Shown here: piece after piece, positions 18,363 through 27,453 of the stretch
Numbering within the stretch: the first letter of the stretch is position 1
Layout of the letters: every line of letters begins with the position of its first letter
Origin: Vibrio casei
GTDB taxonomy: Bacteria > Pseudomonadota > Gammaproteobacteria > Enterobacterales > Vibrionaceae
Length of the DNA: 64,000 bases
Assembly: GCF_002218025.2 (NCBI RefSeq)
Contig: NZ_AP018680.1
Location: 1,302,001-1,366,000 of the forward strand
Reading direction: 5' to 3'
The notes under the pieces: generated by a model
The model's database searches: none
What the model was told of the DNA's origin: nothing
The model's input: the letters and a program-made list of their open reading frames with translations, nothing else
Position numbers and translations under genes: made by a program

Positions 18363-18672
18363 TCTACCTCTAAGATTAAAGTGTGGTATGAATATGCTGT
18401 GCTACAGTTATAGTGCAGCTATCTAAATGTATTTAAGTTTAGTATGGAAGTAAATATGACATAAAAAAGAACAATTTGTGTATGTCAGTAACAATGATTG
18501 AGATATAGGAGTCCAAGTTGCAGATGATCGATGTTTTTAAGCTCATTTAAATAAAATATTGACAAATTAGTTTGTTTTTTAATCAAGTGCTGTGAATTTG
18601 ATTTTATTTTTGTTATAACTCCGTTCAACATTTTTTTACCACACTAAATATAGTGATTTGTGGAGAACTTCT
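18363..18672. other. Divergent intergenic region upstream of the H1-like gene
   Basis: About 310 bases, strongly AT-rich. A TTGACA is present at about 18560, but I see no well-spaced -10 partner. No gene or structured RNA is evident. Confidence 0.5.
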
Positions 18673-19077
18673 ATGAGACTTGCTCATAAGCGCAACATAC
18701 AACTTAAACTTAAAAAAACAATAAAAGCGACTAAAGCAACCACTGAAAAAACAGTAAAAACGGTTAAGCCTAAAGCCGAAAAAGTCGTAACAAAAACGAA
18801 AACAGTTGCGGCTAAAGTTGAAAAAGTTGCCACCGCTGCTGTTGAAGCTGCAGTAGAAGCCTCAAAAGATGTAAAACTAACACCGAAGCAGCAACAAGTA
18901 TTAGATATCGTCGCTGTAAATTCTGATGGTATTAGCCCTAAAAATATAGGCCTTGAAGCGGGACAAGAAGATTCAAAAGCAGCCGCTTGGGCGACAGGCG
19001 GCTTGAAAAAACTCGTTGAAGAAAATCTTGTTGTTAAAGAAACGGCAGGAAATAAAGTCATCTATAAACTAGTTTAA
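18673..19077 (+). CDS. Lys/Ala-rich histone H1-like protein with winged-helix-like C-terminus
   Basis: A 134-residue protein in two parts. The first 70 residues are almost entirely Lys, Ala, Thr and Val in repeats such as KTVKTVKPKAEKVVTKTK, like the tail of histone H1 and bacterial AlgP/Hc1-type proteins. The last 60 (LTPKQQQVLDIVAVNSDG, GGLKKLVEENLVVKE, NKVIYKLV) look like a small winged-helix domain. I placed the start at ATG 18673 behind TGGAGAA; a TTG five codons upstream is also open. A nucleoid-associated or regulatory role is inferred from composition only. It is monocistronic with a very strong terminator. Confidence 0.7.
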   Translation: MRLAHKRNIQLKLKKTIKATKATTEKTVKTVKPKAEKVVTKTKTVAAKVEKVATAAVEAAVEASKDVKLTPKQQQVLDIVAVNSDGISPKNIGLEAGQEDSKAAAWATGGLKKLVEENLVVKETAGNKVIYKLV

Positions 19078-19112
19078 TCGCTGGTGGATTGAAACTTTAG
19101 TCCGACGCTATT

Positions 19113-19155
19113 AAAGAAAACCCCTCACTTTCATCAAAGTGAGGGGTTTTCTTTT
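19113..19155 (+). terminator. Strong intrinsic terminator
   Basis: A 19-bp perfect stem with loop CATC, including CCCCTCAC/GTGAGGGG, flanked by A and T runs. It ends the H1-like gene transcript and could also work on the minus strand. Confidence 0.92.
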
Positions 19156-19458
19156 ATAAAAGAGAATAAAGTTGACAAAGATAAGCTGACTAAGGTCGCA
19201 ATTTGTTAAATTAGAGATCATTAATGCTTAGGATGATACTTAGATAAAAATACGTACTGGTAAAATTAAAGTTGTAAATAAATAATTGATAATAAATATT
19301 ATTATTTTAACATTAAGTATAAATACGTAGTTAATTGGCTCTTTTTCACTATAGGACATCCATTTTTCTTTATTTTTGTTACGTAATTGTCCTGATTTGA
19401 AAACAAAGAAACTCTCTTAACCTTTGATTGCATTTTTATAATAACAAAGGACGTTACA
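19156..19458. other. TRAP operon upstream region
   Basis: About 300 AT-rich bases before the TRAP binding-protein gene. A TTGACA is seen near 19172 without a clear -10. No coding sequence is supported. The promoter and any response-regulator site for the TRAP operon should lie here. Confidence 0.5.
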
Positions 19459-20553
19459 ATGAGTGTAATTGAAAGGATAACGAAGAGTGCGTTGAAAAAA
19501 ACCTTGCTTGTTGTTGTAGCAACAGGAGTAATGTTTTCCACTCAAGCTTTTGCTGCTGAAAAAGTCTATCGCCTAAAGCTTGCTGAAACTTGGGGGCCTA
19601 ATTTTCCAATTTTTGGTGATGCGACAAAGAACATGGCGAAGATGGCGAATGAAATGTCCAATGGTCGTTTGCAAATTCGAATTGATTCCGCTAACAAACA
19701 CAAAGCGCCACTCGGTGTGTTTGATATGGTGAAATCTGGTCAATATGATATGGGACATTCAGGCTCTTATTACTGGAAAGGCAAAGTACCCAACACTTTA
19801 TATTTCACTTCGATGCCTTTTGGTATGTTGCCTGCTGAACAATATGCTTGGTTTTATTACGGCGGTGGGATGGAATTAATGGAGAAAGTTTATAGCCCAC
19901 ATAACTTAATGTCATTTCCTGGTGGTAATACTGAGTTTCAAATGGGAGGCTGGTTTCAAAAAGAAATTAATACCATTGATGATCTTAAAGGTTTGAAAAT
20001 GCGTATTCCGGGATTTGCAGGTGAAGTCATGGCAGAAGTTGGCGCGAAACCCACCAATATAGCCCCTGGTGAATTATATACCGCATTAGAGCGCCGAACT
20101 ATTGATGCATTAGAGTGGGTCGGCCCATCATTAGATCTACGTATGGGCTTTCATAAGATTGCTCCTTACTATTATACCGGTTGGCATGAGCCTGGGTCGG
20201 AACTGCAATTTCTGGTGAATAAAAAAGTATGGGAAAAACTACCTGCTGATTTACAAGAGATTCTACGAATTTCCATGAAAACGGCGGCTTATGATATGTA
20301 TGTGCAAGCTGTGCATGAAAGTGGCAAAAACTGGGTATCGATTAAAACGGAATACCCAAATGTTAAAGTAAAAAATTTCCCACCAGAAGTCATGGATGCA
20401 CTACGCGCTGCAAATGACAAGCTATTGAAAGAACACGCCGCACAAGATCCTTTGGCAAAAGAAATTCAAGCGTCGCAAGCCGCTTATTTAAAACAGGTTC
20501 GTGCTTGGACCGATATTTCAACGAAAGCTTATTTGGATAACGAAGCTAAGTAA
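19459..20553 (+). CDS. TRAP transporter solute-binding protein, DctP family
   Basis: A 364-residue periplasmic binding protein for a TRAP transporter. A signal peptide of about 32 residues ends AFA before AEKVYRL. Family motifs include LKLAETWGPNFPIFGDATKNMAKM and LKGLKMRIPGFAGEVMAEVGAKP, the latter containing the arginine that anchors the substrate carboxylate. The block PGGNTEFQMGGWF resembles TakP-type binding proteins for 2-oxo acids, so a small organic acid is the likely ligand, not proven. It is followed by a hairpin terminator and then the membrane subunits. Confidence 0.9.
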   Translation: MSVIERITKSALKKTLLVVVATGVMFSTQAFAAEKVYRLKLAETWGPNFPIFGDATKNMAKMANEMSNGRLQIRIDSANKHKAPLGVFDMVKSGQYDMGHSGSYYWKGKVPNTLYFTSMPFGMLPAEQYAWFYYGGGMELMEKVYSPHNLMSFPGGNTEFQMGGWFQKEINTIDDLKGLKMRIPGFAGEVMAEVGAKPTNIAPGELYTALERRTIDALEWVGPSLDLRMGFHKIAPYYYTGWHEPGSELQFLVNKKVWEKLPADLQEILRISMKTAAYDMYVQAVHESGKNWVSIKTEYPNVKVKNFPPEVMDALRAANDKLLKEHAAQDPLAKEIQASQAAYLKQVRAWTDISTKAYLDNEAK

Positions 20554-20573
20554 TTTCTCGCGATGATAACGAT

Positions 20574-20622
20574 AAACCGTAAAGCCTTTGTACCATTGAA
20601 AACGTTGGCTTTACGGTTTTTT
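20574..20622 (+). terminator. Attenuating terminator between TRAP binding protein and permease
   Basis: AAACCGTAAAGCC and GGCTTTACGGTTT form a 13-bp perfect stem around a 20-base loop. A run of six or more T follows. It lies inside the operon, which suggests partial read-through. Confidence 0.8.
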
Positions 20623-20697
20623 ATGATCGAAATGGTGATAAATGTAAAGCTTAACGAGTGTTGGACATAAAAGGATCGTCTCAAGGAGTAGAGAGAA

Positions 20698-21261
20698 ATG
20701 AGCCTATTGATAAAAATAGAAAAGGGATTTAATCGTTTTGGTGACTTGCTTGGTTGGGTAGCCAGCGTGTTGTTTATCTTATTAATGATCAATGTTGTTT
20801 ATGACGTTGTTATGCGTTATGCCTTTAATGATGTATCTATTGGTATGCAAGAAATGGAATGGCATCTATTTTCTATCGTTTTTTTACTAGGTGTACCGTA
20901 CGCTATACGAACCAGTGGTCATGTTCGAGTAGATGTTATTTATGAAAGTTTATCGGTTCGTAGTCGTGCCATCATTAATATTTTAGGTGTCTTGTTTTTC
21001 TTAATGCCATTTTGTTTATTAGTAGCATGGTATGGGATTTTTTTTGCTCAAGAATCCTATGAACTTGGTGAAATGTCAGGTGACCCAGGAGGGCTTCCTC
21101 ATCGTTGGGTAATTAAATCCTTGATATCTATTTCTTTTTTCTTCATGGCGATCAGTGGTATTAGCCTACTTCTCAATTCGATTAATCGTTTGATGAATCC
21201 TTTGCACCCCGAGTTGGGCCAAGAAAATAAAGCGAACAATGGGCAAGGAGAGTTATCATGA
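20698..21261 (+). CDS. TRAP transporter small permease, DctQ type
   Basis: A 187-residue protein with four predicted membrane segments (about 18-38, 58-76, 96-116 and 139-158), typical of the TRAP small subunit. The segment GMQEMEWHLFSIVFLLGVPYAIRTSGHVRVDV is the usual DctQ region. It pairs with DctM to drive sodium-coupled uptake of the ligand held by the binding protein. An AAGGAG-like site precedes the ATG. It overlaps dctM by 4 bases (ATGA), so the two are translationally coupled. Confidence 0.9.
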   Translation: MSLLIKIEKGFNRFGDLLGWVASVLFILLMINVVYDVVMRYAFNDVSIGMQEMEWHLFSIVFLLGVPYAIRTSGHVRVDVIYESLSVRSRAIINILGVLFFLMPFCLLVAWYGIFFAQESYELGEMSGDPGGLPHRWVIKSLISISFFFMAISGISLLLNSINRLMNPLHPELGQENKANNGQGELS

Positions 21262-22550
21262 TTGGAATAGTGATGTTCATTGTTGCTTTATTTGCATTAC
21301 TCATTGGCTTTCCAGTTGCATTTACTTTTGGTGGTATTGCTCTTATTTTTGGCCTATGGGCTGAAGGACCTGAGATGTTTGCCTTCATGCCTTATCGCAT
21401 CCAATCAATTATGCAAAATACGGTATTAATGGCGGTACCGTTATTTGTATTCATGGGCTTAGTATTACAAAAAACCAAATTGGCGGAACAGTTATTAGAA
21501 TCAATGGCACGCTTATTTGGAGGTATTCGAGGTGGTATTGCCATTTCTACGGTTTTAGTTGGGGTGTTACTTGCGGCTTCAACTGGCGTTGTAGGAGCAT
21601 CTGTTGTCGCCATGGGGCTTATTTCTTTGCCCGTGATGATGAAGTATAACTACAATAAAGGACTGGCTTGTGGAACCATTTGCGCATCTGGTACTTTAGG
21701 CCAAATTATCCCACCTTCAATTGTTTTGATCCTACTGGGAGATGTGTTGGGTGTTCCGGTTGGAGATTTATTTCACGCGGCGATCTGGCCTGGGTTAGTT
21801 TTAGTTGTAGCCTATGTGATTTATATTTTGATTTACGCCAGAATAAACCCTGAAGAAGCACAATGCATGACACGTGAAGATAACATTTCACGTAAGGAAG
21901 AAGTTCGCAAAGCATTGTTTGCGGTGATTCCGCCTTTATTATTGATTATCGTCGTTTTAGGTTCTATTTTTGCCGGTATTGCAACGCCGACTGAATCGGC
22001 AGCACTTGGTGGCGCAGGTTCAATTGTGTTGGCTCTGTTATATCGACAATTTAGCTGGGAGATGTTGTATGAAAGTGCTCAGGAAACAGTAAAGGTCACC
22101 GCAATGGTTTTTGCTATTTTACTTGGTGCAACGGCCTTTTCGATGGCATTTGTTTATACGGGAGGGGATTACTTAGTTGAAGAATGGATGACCTCTTTAC
22201 CGGGCGATAAATGGGGCTTCCTGATTGTTACTATGCTGGTTATCTTAGTATTGGGCTTTTTCATCGATTTTATTGAAATCTGTTTTATTATCGTGCCAAT
22301 TCTAGTCCCTGTTGCGGAATTGATGGGTATTAATATGATGTGGTTTGGTATTTTAATTGCAATGAATCTGCAAACGTCATTCTTGACGCCCCCATTTGGT
22401 TTTAGCTTATTTTACCTGAAAGGAGTTGCGCCTAATGGTATTACTACTCGGGATATTTATAAGGGAGTGTTCCCATTTATTCTGATTCAAATAGCCGTAT
22501 TAATTTCCTTGTTATTAGTACCTGAGTTTTATGGTATGTCTGCGTTTTAA
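21258..22550 (+). CDS. TRAP transporter large permease, DctM type
   Basis: A 430-residue integral membrane protein with about 11-12 segments, standard for the TRAP large subunit. Diagnostic motifs are GPEMFAFMPYRIQSIMQNTVLMAVPLF split over segments, ASTGVVGASVVAMG, CASGTLGQIIPPSIVLILLG and ATPTESAALG. The second inverted repeat ends with MNLQTSFLTPPFGFSLFYLKG. It transports the organic acid with sodium. A terminator follows about 50 bases downstream, ahead of the sensor kinase gene. Confidence 0.93.
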   Translation: MIGIVMFIVALFALLIGFPVAFTFGGIALIFGLWAEGPEMFAFMPYRIQSIMQNTVLMAVPLFVFMGLVLQKTKLAEQLLESMARLFGGIRGGIAISTVLVGVLLAASTGVVGASVVAMGLISLPVMMKYNYNKGLACGTICASGTLGQIIPPSIVLILLGDVLGVPVGDLFHAAIWPGLVLVVAYVIYILIYARINPEEAQCMTREDNISRKEEVRKALFAVIPPLLLIIVVLGSIFAGIATPTESAALGGAGSIVLALLYRQFSWEMLYESAQETVKVTAMVFAILLGATAFSMAFVYTGGDYLVEEWMTSLPGDKWGFLIVTMLVILVLGFFIDFIEICFIIVPILVPVAELMGINMMWFGILIAMNLQTSFLTPPFGFSLFYLKGVAPNGITTRDIYKGVFPFILIQIAVLISLLLVPEFYGMSAF

Positions 22551-22600
22551 ACTTCCGGTTTTAAATGTGTATTACCATTTAAAAATGGATGCTAACGCCC

Positions 22601-22644
22601 AACCCTGTGAATTGTTTTGTGAGCAATCGCGGGGTTTCTTTTTG
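22601..22644 (+). terminator. Intrinsic terminator of the TRAP operon
   Basis: AACCCTGTGAATTG pairs with CAATCGCGGGGTT, with one bulge and G-U pairs. TTTCTTTTT follows. Confidence 0.65.
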
Positions 22645-22713
22645 TTTATTCTCGATTCAATTTGGAAGTTGCTATTATCAACCATATATTTGGAATGAAA
22701 TTAGGCAAATGGA

Positions 22714-24099
22714 ATGCCATTAAAAGCAAAGTTATTTCTTCTTACGCTTATCCCCTTGCTATGCGTTACTGCCAGTATTAGCTGGATTTTTGTTCATCAA
22801 ACCAAGTCATTGGGTCAGAAGGAAATTGAAACTTTCCGTGCTAAATTGCTGGAGTCACGCGAGCGCGCATTACAAGATAATCTTCAGTTAGCTATGGCTG
22901 CTATCAATCACGTTTATGCAAGGTCTAGTACTGACGATCAATCGGCTAAGCGACAAGTGAAACAAATTCTCACCAATTTACGTTATGGTCAAGATGGTTA
23001 TTTCTTTGTTTACGATAAAAATGGGGTCAACTTAGTCCATCCGACTCAACCGGAATTGATTGGTACCAACCTGATTAACTTACAAGATAATAATGGTAAC
23101 TTTTTAATCCAAGCCTTATTGTTTGAAGCTCAAACCGGTGGGGGCTTTCATCAATACTTATGGCAACAGCCCAGTACAGGAAAGATGGAAGAAAAGTTGA
23201 GTTATGCTGCTTGGTTGGAAAAATGGGAATGGATGTTAGGCACAGGTCTCTATATTGATGATATTGAAAAACAAGTTCAACAACTCACCACTACAATTAA
23301 TAAAAATATAGAAACAACGTTTTTTTCAGTCGGTGCGTTACTCGGAGTAACGGTTGCCGTTATTATCGTTCTTACCTTAGCAATTAACTTTCATGAACAT
23401 AAATTGGCCGATAAAAGTTTAAGAGAGTTAGTAAATCGAACCGTTTTGTTTCAAGAAGATGAGAAAAAGCATCTTGCCCGTGAGTTGCATGATGGCATTA
23501 ATCAACTGTTGGTTTCGAGTAAATGTCATTTGGATATTCTGTCTCATACCGTGCAACAAAAAATGGGCGTTGATAGCAAAACGTTAACGTTAATCCATAA
23601 AGCGGAGGCTTCTCTTCAAACGGCGATATTGGAAGTTCGTAGAATTTCACATAATTTACGCCCGAGCGTGCTTGATGATTTAGGTTTAGAGGCCGCCCTT
23701 AATTCATTATTAGATGACTTTTCTGAGCATGCTCAACTTCCTATTTATAGAGATATTCAATTAGGCAAAGTCAGTATTGATAATGAAATTAGCACCACGC
23801 TTTATCGAGTGGTGCAAGAATCTTTGACGAATATCGAAAAGCACGCTTATGCCTCAAATGTAGATATTCGTTTGCAGCGATTAAAAGATACGATTCAATT
23901 AATTGTGCGTGATGATGGTGTCGGTTTTCAATCCAGTGATTTAATTAAAAAGAAAGGCATCGGGTTACGTAATATGCGTGAGCGTGTTGAGTTTATTGGT
24001 GGTGATTTTGATATGAATAGTGAACGCGGTATAGGGACTGAAATTACCGTTCTATTGGAGTTGAAAATTCAATCCGCAAAAATTTTACAGCATGGGTAA
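22714..24099 (+). CDS. Cache-domain histidine kinase, NarL-class
   Basis: A 461-residue membrane sensor kinase. A membrane segment at about 7-27 and another at 203-225 enclose a periplasmic Cache domain (DGYFFVYDKNGVNLVHPTQP, EKWEWMLGTGLYIDD). The kinase part has the HisKA_3 motif ELHDGINQLL with phospho-acceptor H259. ATP-binding boxes are QESLTNIEKHA (N373), RDDGVGF (399-405) and GIGLRNMRERV (416-426). It forms a two-component pair with the response regulator just downstream. The TRAP operon immediately upstream suggests it senses and controls uptake of the same organic acid; that link is inferred. Confidence 0.9.
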   Translation: MPLKAKLFLLTLIPLLCVTASISWIFVHQTKSLGQKEIETFRAKLLESRERALQDNLQLAMAAINHVYARSSTDDQSAKRQVKQILTNLRYGQDGYFFVYDKNGVNLVHPTQPELIGTNLINLQDNNGNFLIQALLFEAQTGGGFHQYLWQQPSTGKMEEKLSYAAWLEKWEWMLGTGLYIDDIEKQVQQLTTTINKNIETTFFSVGALLGVTVAVIIVLTLAINFHEHKLADKSLRELVNRTVLFQEDEKKHLARELHDGINQLLVSSKCHLDILSHTVQQKMGVDSKTLTLIHKAEASLQTAILEVRRISHNLRPSVLDDLGLEAALNSLLDDFSEHAQLPIYRDIQLGKVSIDNEISTTLYRVVQESLTNIEKHAYASNVDIRLQRLKDTIQLIVRDDGVGFQSSDLIKKKGIGLRNMRERVEFIGGDFDMNSERGIGTEITVLLELKIQSAKILQHG

Positions 24100-24152
24100 A
24101 TCATTGCTATTGAATGGTATATAAATGAACAGCAGTGGAGGCTTGATCGTCG

Positions 24153-24794
24153 ATGGACAATAAAATAAAAATTTTAGTGGTGGATGACCATCAGGTAGTA
24201 TTAGATGGTTTTGTTGCTAGATTAGAATTAGAAAGTGATATTGATGTTGTGGATACCGCAAGTAATGGTATTGAAGCGATAGAATCTGTGCGAATAAGTA
24301 GGCCGGATGTGGTTTTAATGGATATTAGTATGCCTCATTGCTCAGGACTAGAAGCAACGGCTGAAATAAAAGCACAGTTCCCGAATGTGAAAGTACTTAT
24401 TTTGACTATGCACGATAACCGAGAGTACATTATGAAAGTGATGCAGGCTGGAGCCGTAGGTTACATGTTAAAAGATATTTCTTCAGATAAGCTTATCCAA
24501 GCAATTAAAACAGTTTATCAAGGTTCAACGTATTTTTGTGAGTCAGTCACTCAAACATTATTCACACAGTCCGTACAAGCTATTACACAGAAAGTGAACC
24601 CATTAAGTCGCCGTGAAGACATGATATTAAAGATGGTGGCGCAAGGAGAGAGCAGTAAAAAAATAGCAAAATCACTTAATATTAGTTATCGAACAGTTGA
24701 AACTCATCGACAAAACATTAAGCACAAACTAGATTTATATACGACTGCTGGGCTAACAAAATACGCTGTTGAAAAAGGCATTTTATCGTCTTAA
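24153..24794 (+). CDS. NarL/FixJ-family response regulator
   Basis: A 213-residue regulator. The receiver domain has acidic residues D11 and D12, phospho-acceptor D57 (VVLMDISMP), T85 and K107. A LuxR-type helix-turn-helix occupies about 148-208 (LSRREDMILKMVAQGESSKKIAKSL, SYRTVETHRQNIKHKL split). It should be phosphorylated by the adjacent Cache kinase. GGAGG lies 13 bases before the ATG, further away than ideal. A hairpin terminator follows at about 24911. Confidence 0.92.
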   Translation: MDNKIKILVVDDHQVVLDGFVARLELESDIDVVDTASNGIEAIESVRISRPDVVLMDISMPHCSGLEATAEIKAQFPNVKVLILTMHDNREYIMKVMQAGAVGYMLKDISSDKLIQAIKTVYQGSTYFCESVTQTLFTQSVQAITQKVNPLSRREDMILKMVAQGESSKKIAKSLNISYRTVETHRQNIKHKLDLYTTAGLTKYAVEKGILSS

Positions 24795-24910
24795 TTTGTC
24801 AATGTTTAGTGATCAAAATAAAATTTACGTGTCATTGGTGAGTGAATAAATTGAAAGAAAAGGTTAGTTTTTTAAACCAATTGTGTGTTTTTTGGTCGAT
24901 TAAGAGGTGG

Positions 24911-24936
24911 AAATCCACTTTTTAGTGGATATTTTT
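24911..24936 (+). terminator. Intrinsic terminator after response regulator
   Basis: ATCCACT and AGTGGAT pair around a TTTT loop. ATTTTT follows. Confidence 0.65.
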
Positions 24937-25054
24937 CATGTGAACGTTAGGATTTAGCCATATATATTATATGTGTTTAATCTTTTTTTTGTTTAGTGGG
25001 CGAAGTATTTTCGCGAAAGGTAAACATGTTTATGTCACAGATGGATGAGGTTTT

Positions 25055-26638
25055 ATGACAAAAGGTATAGATAAATACAGTATAGACAGTACCGACTATA
25101 CGATTGGGCAAGATAATGTCCAAAAGTGGGGATTTGATGTTCATAACGTTGTATTCGTCACAAGTGCAGGGCTAACAATTCTTTTTATTATTGCAGTACT
25201 TCTTTTAGACCCTTTAACAGCAAAAAGTGCTTTAGATGGAGTCAAGAACTCCATCATTAACAATTTTGACTCGTTATTCATTTTAGCGGGTAACTTTTTT
25301 GTGCTTTTTTGCTTGTTTATGGTGGTATCTCCATTCGGAAAAATTCGTTTAGGTGGTGAAGATGCCAAGGCTGAGCACTCCTATTTATCCTGGTTGGCAA
25401 TGCTCTTTGCTGCTGGTATGGGGATTGGACTGATGTTTTGGAGCGTAGCAGAACCTGCGGCTTATTATACCGATTGGTTTGGTACTCCATTAAACGTTGC
25501 GGCGAATACACCAGAAGCAGCGCGTATGGCACTTGGTGCAACGATGTATCACTGGGGTCTACACCCTTGGGCGATCTACGCAGTTGTGGCGCTGTCTTTA
25601 GCATTCTTTACTTATAATAAAGGCTTACCACTTTCAATTCGCTCTGTTTTTTATCCTATTTTGGGTGATAGAACATGGGGTTGGGCTGGACATGTTATTG
25701 ATATTCTTGCTGTATTAGCAACTTTATTTGGCTTGGCAACATCACTTGGCTTCGGTGCACAACAGGCGGCGAGTGGGATAGGCCATATATTTGGTATTGA
25801 ATCCGGGGTTGGATTGCAAATTACGGTGATTGCCGTTGTGACCTTACTTGCGGGTATTTCTGTATATCGTGGTATTGATGGCGGTGTTAAGTTAGTCAGT
25901 AATATCAATATGATTGTTGCCTTTATTCTATTAGTGTTCGTGATAGTAGTCAGTTTTTCTATTGTCTCGGTTTCTATTCCAGAAACATTAATAAGTTATG
26001 CGGAGAATATCATTCCATTATCCAATCCATTTAACCGCCCAGATGAAGGTTGGATGCATGGTTGGACTGTGTTCTATTGGGCATGGTGGATGTCTTGGTC
26101 ACCGTTTGTTGGTATGTTTATTGCTCGTGTATCTCGTGGACGTACTGTCCGTGAATTCATTATTGCAGTATTAATGATCCCAACGATTATTACCATCGTT
26201 TGGATGGGAACTTTTGGTGGTGTAGGTATCGATCAACTGATTAATGAAGTAGGAGCACTTGGACAACAAGGCTTTAATGATGCAACAATGGCTATGTTTC
26301 AAATGTTTGATGCTTTACCATTTAGTAAAATTATTTCTTTGATTGCAGTCTGTTTGGTCTTGGTCTTCTTTATTAGTTCTTCTGATTCCGGTTCATTAGT
26401 CATTGATAGTATTACCGCGGGTGGTAAAGTTGATGCGCCAGTTCCACAACGCATGTTCTGGGCTTTTATTGAAGGTGCGGTTGCTATTGCATTATTGTGG
26501 GTAGGTGGCTCAAATGCGATTGGTGCGCTTCAAGCTGCAGCCATTTCGACAGCGTTACCGTTTGTTTTTGTATTGATTATAATGTGTATTAGCTTAGTAC
26601 TTGGTATGAGAACTGAACCAAGAGCATTGAAAAAATAG
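25055..26638 (+). CDS. BCCT-family betaine/carnitine/choline transporter
   Basis: A 527-residue carrier with 12 predicted membrane segments. BCCT signatures are AAGMGIGLMFWSVAEPAAYY (about 117-136) and the tryptophan-rich FYWAWWMSWSPFVGMFIARV, the central transport segment. Members move betaine, choline, carnitine or DMSP with sodium or protons, often for osmoprotection. Substrate cannot be decided from sequence alone. GAGG precedes the ATG. It stands alone, between terminators, so its control is separate from the two-component pair upstream. Confidence 0.92.
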   Translation: MTKGIDKYSIDSTDYTIGQDNVQKWGFDVHNVVFVTSAGLTILFIIAVLLLDPLTAKSALDGVKNSIINNFDSLFILAGNFFVLFCLFMVVSPFGKIRLGGEDAKAEHSYLSWLAMLFAAGMGIGLMFWSVAEPAAYYTDWFGTPLNVAANTPEAARMALGATMYHWGLHPWAIYAVVALSLAFFTYNKGLPLSIRSVFYPILGDRTWGWAGHVIDILAVLATLFGLATSLGFGAQQAASGIGHIFGIESGVGLQITVIAVVTLLAGISVYRGIDGGVKLVSNINMIVAFILLVFVIVVSFSIVSVSIPETLISYAENIIPLSNPFNRPDEGWMHGWTVFYWAWWMSWSPFVGMFIARVSRGRTVREFIIAVLMIPTIITIVWMGTFGGVGIDQLINEVGALGQQGFNDATMAMFQMFDALPFSKIISLIAVCLVLVFFISSSDSGSLVIDSITAGGKVDAPVPQRMFWAFIEGAVAIALLWVGGSNAIGALQAAAISTALPFVFVLIIMCISLVLGMRTEPRALKK

Positions 26639-26659
26639 TCTTGAAAAAGATATTAAGTA

Positions 26660-26689
26660 AAAAAGGTTGGCTAAATGCCAACCTTTTTT
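26660..26689. terminator. Bidirectional terminator between BCCT and exonuclease genes
   Basis: AAAAAGGTTGGC and GCCAACCTTTTT form a 12-bp perfect stem around TAAAT, with A and T runs on either side. A second hairpin, GCTAAAAAC with GTTTTTAGC (26693-26717), spans the exonuclease stop codon. Confidence 0.88.
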
Positions 26690-26712
26690 GTTGCTAAAAA
26701 CATCAAGTGTTT

Positions 26713-27441
26713 TTAGCACCATAAGTCTTTAATTGGTGTGTCAGGGCTATAGTGATGAAGTATTTGTGCTTGAAGCAATTCTGCGGTTGCAATTGCATCG
26801 ACTAATGCATGGTGTGGTTGGTAAGGTGGTAGATTGTAACGAGCTCTACTAGTACCTAACCGAACTGACTCAGGCTTCTTACCTCGTAATCTATTCCACC
26901 AACCTTTTACCGCTTTATTTTGAATTCTAGATTCAATCGCAAGCGTATCAACCATGGGAAACAGAATGCCTTCATTTAATCTTTCTGTTAGGGCGCGATT
27001 AAAAAATTGACGTTCAATATATTGATAATGCACAACGACAATTTTACCGGCTAATGAGTCGAGTACTTCGTTTAATATCCGACGTAAATCTGGAGCATTA
27101 GATAAGTCACTGTGAGTAATCCCATGAATGACGATGGAATCTTCATTGAGTGGCTTTCTTGGTTTTACCAGCCAATGTTTACTGTGTTTGCAATAAATTC
27201 GCTTTAGCGTAAATGGAATCAATCCAATGCTGATAATGCCATCTTTGTCGACATCTAGTCCCGTAGTTTCAAAATCTAAAGCAACAAATTCAACATCAGA
27301 CAAGGGCGTTTCTGGGTCAATCACCCCAATTTGATAGAATTGTTTTAATCGCTCATCTTCAACGGATTGGTATTGCTGTTCAAAATATTTTTGCCAATTA
27401 AGAGCAGGATCAAGTTGAACTAAAGATTGTCTATTTTTCAT
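26713..27441 (-). CDS. DnaQ-like 3'-5' exonuclease (DEDDh)
   Basis: A 242-residue exonuclease of the DnaQ/RNase T fold. ExoI is VALDFETTG (about 53-61), ExoII lies near VIHGITHSDL and VVVHYQYIERQF, and ExoIII is HHALVDAIATAELL with the catalytic His and Asp. It therefore has the DEDDh metal-binding set. It should remove nucleotides from 3' ends of DNA or RNA; the natural substrate is unknown. It follows the DUF294 gene after 12 bases, with its ribosome binding site in the gap. This pairing with a cNMP/CBS/DUF294 protein recurs in proteobacteria, from memory, and suggests joint function. Confidence 0.88.
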   Translation of the reverse strand: MKNRQSLVQLDPALNWQKYFEQQYQSVEDERLKQFYQIGVIDPETPLSDVEFVALDFETTGLDVDKDGIISIGLIPFTLKRIYCKHSKHWLVKPRKPLNEDSIVIHGITHSDLSNAPDLRRILNEVLDSLAGKIVVVHYQYIERQFFNRALTERLNEGILFPMVDTLAIESRIQNKAVKGWWNRLRGKKPESVRLGTSRARYNLPPYQPHHALVDAIATAELLQAQILHHYSPDTPIKDLWC

Positions 27442-27453
27442 CTTTACACCTAA

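Noticed and set aside
18684..19061. Long antisense reading frame opposite the H1-like gene
   Set aside because: It is low-complexity Ser/Ala/Phe/Thr sequence that simply mirrors the Lys/Ala-rich codons of the real gene. There is no ribosome binding site or family match.
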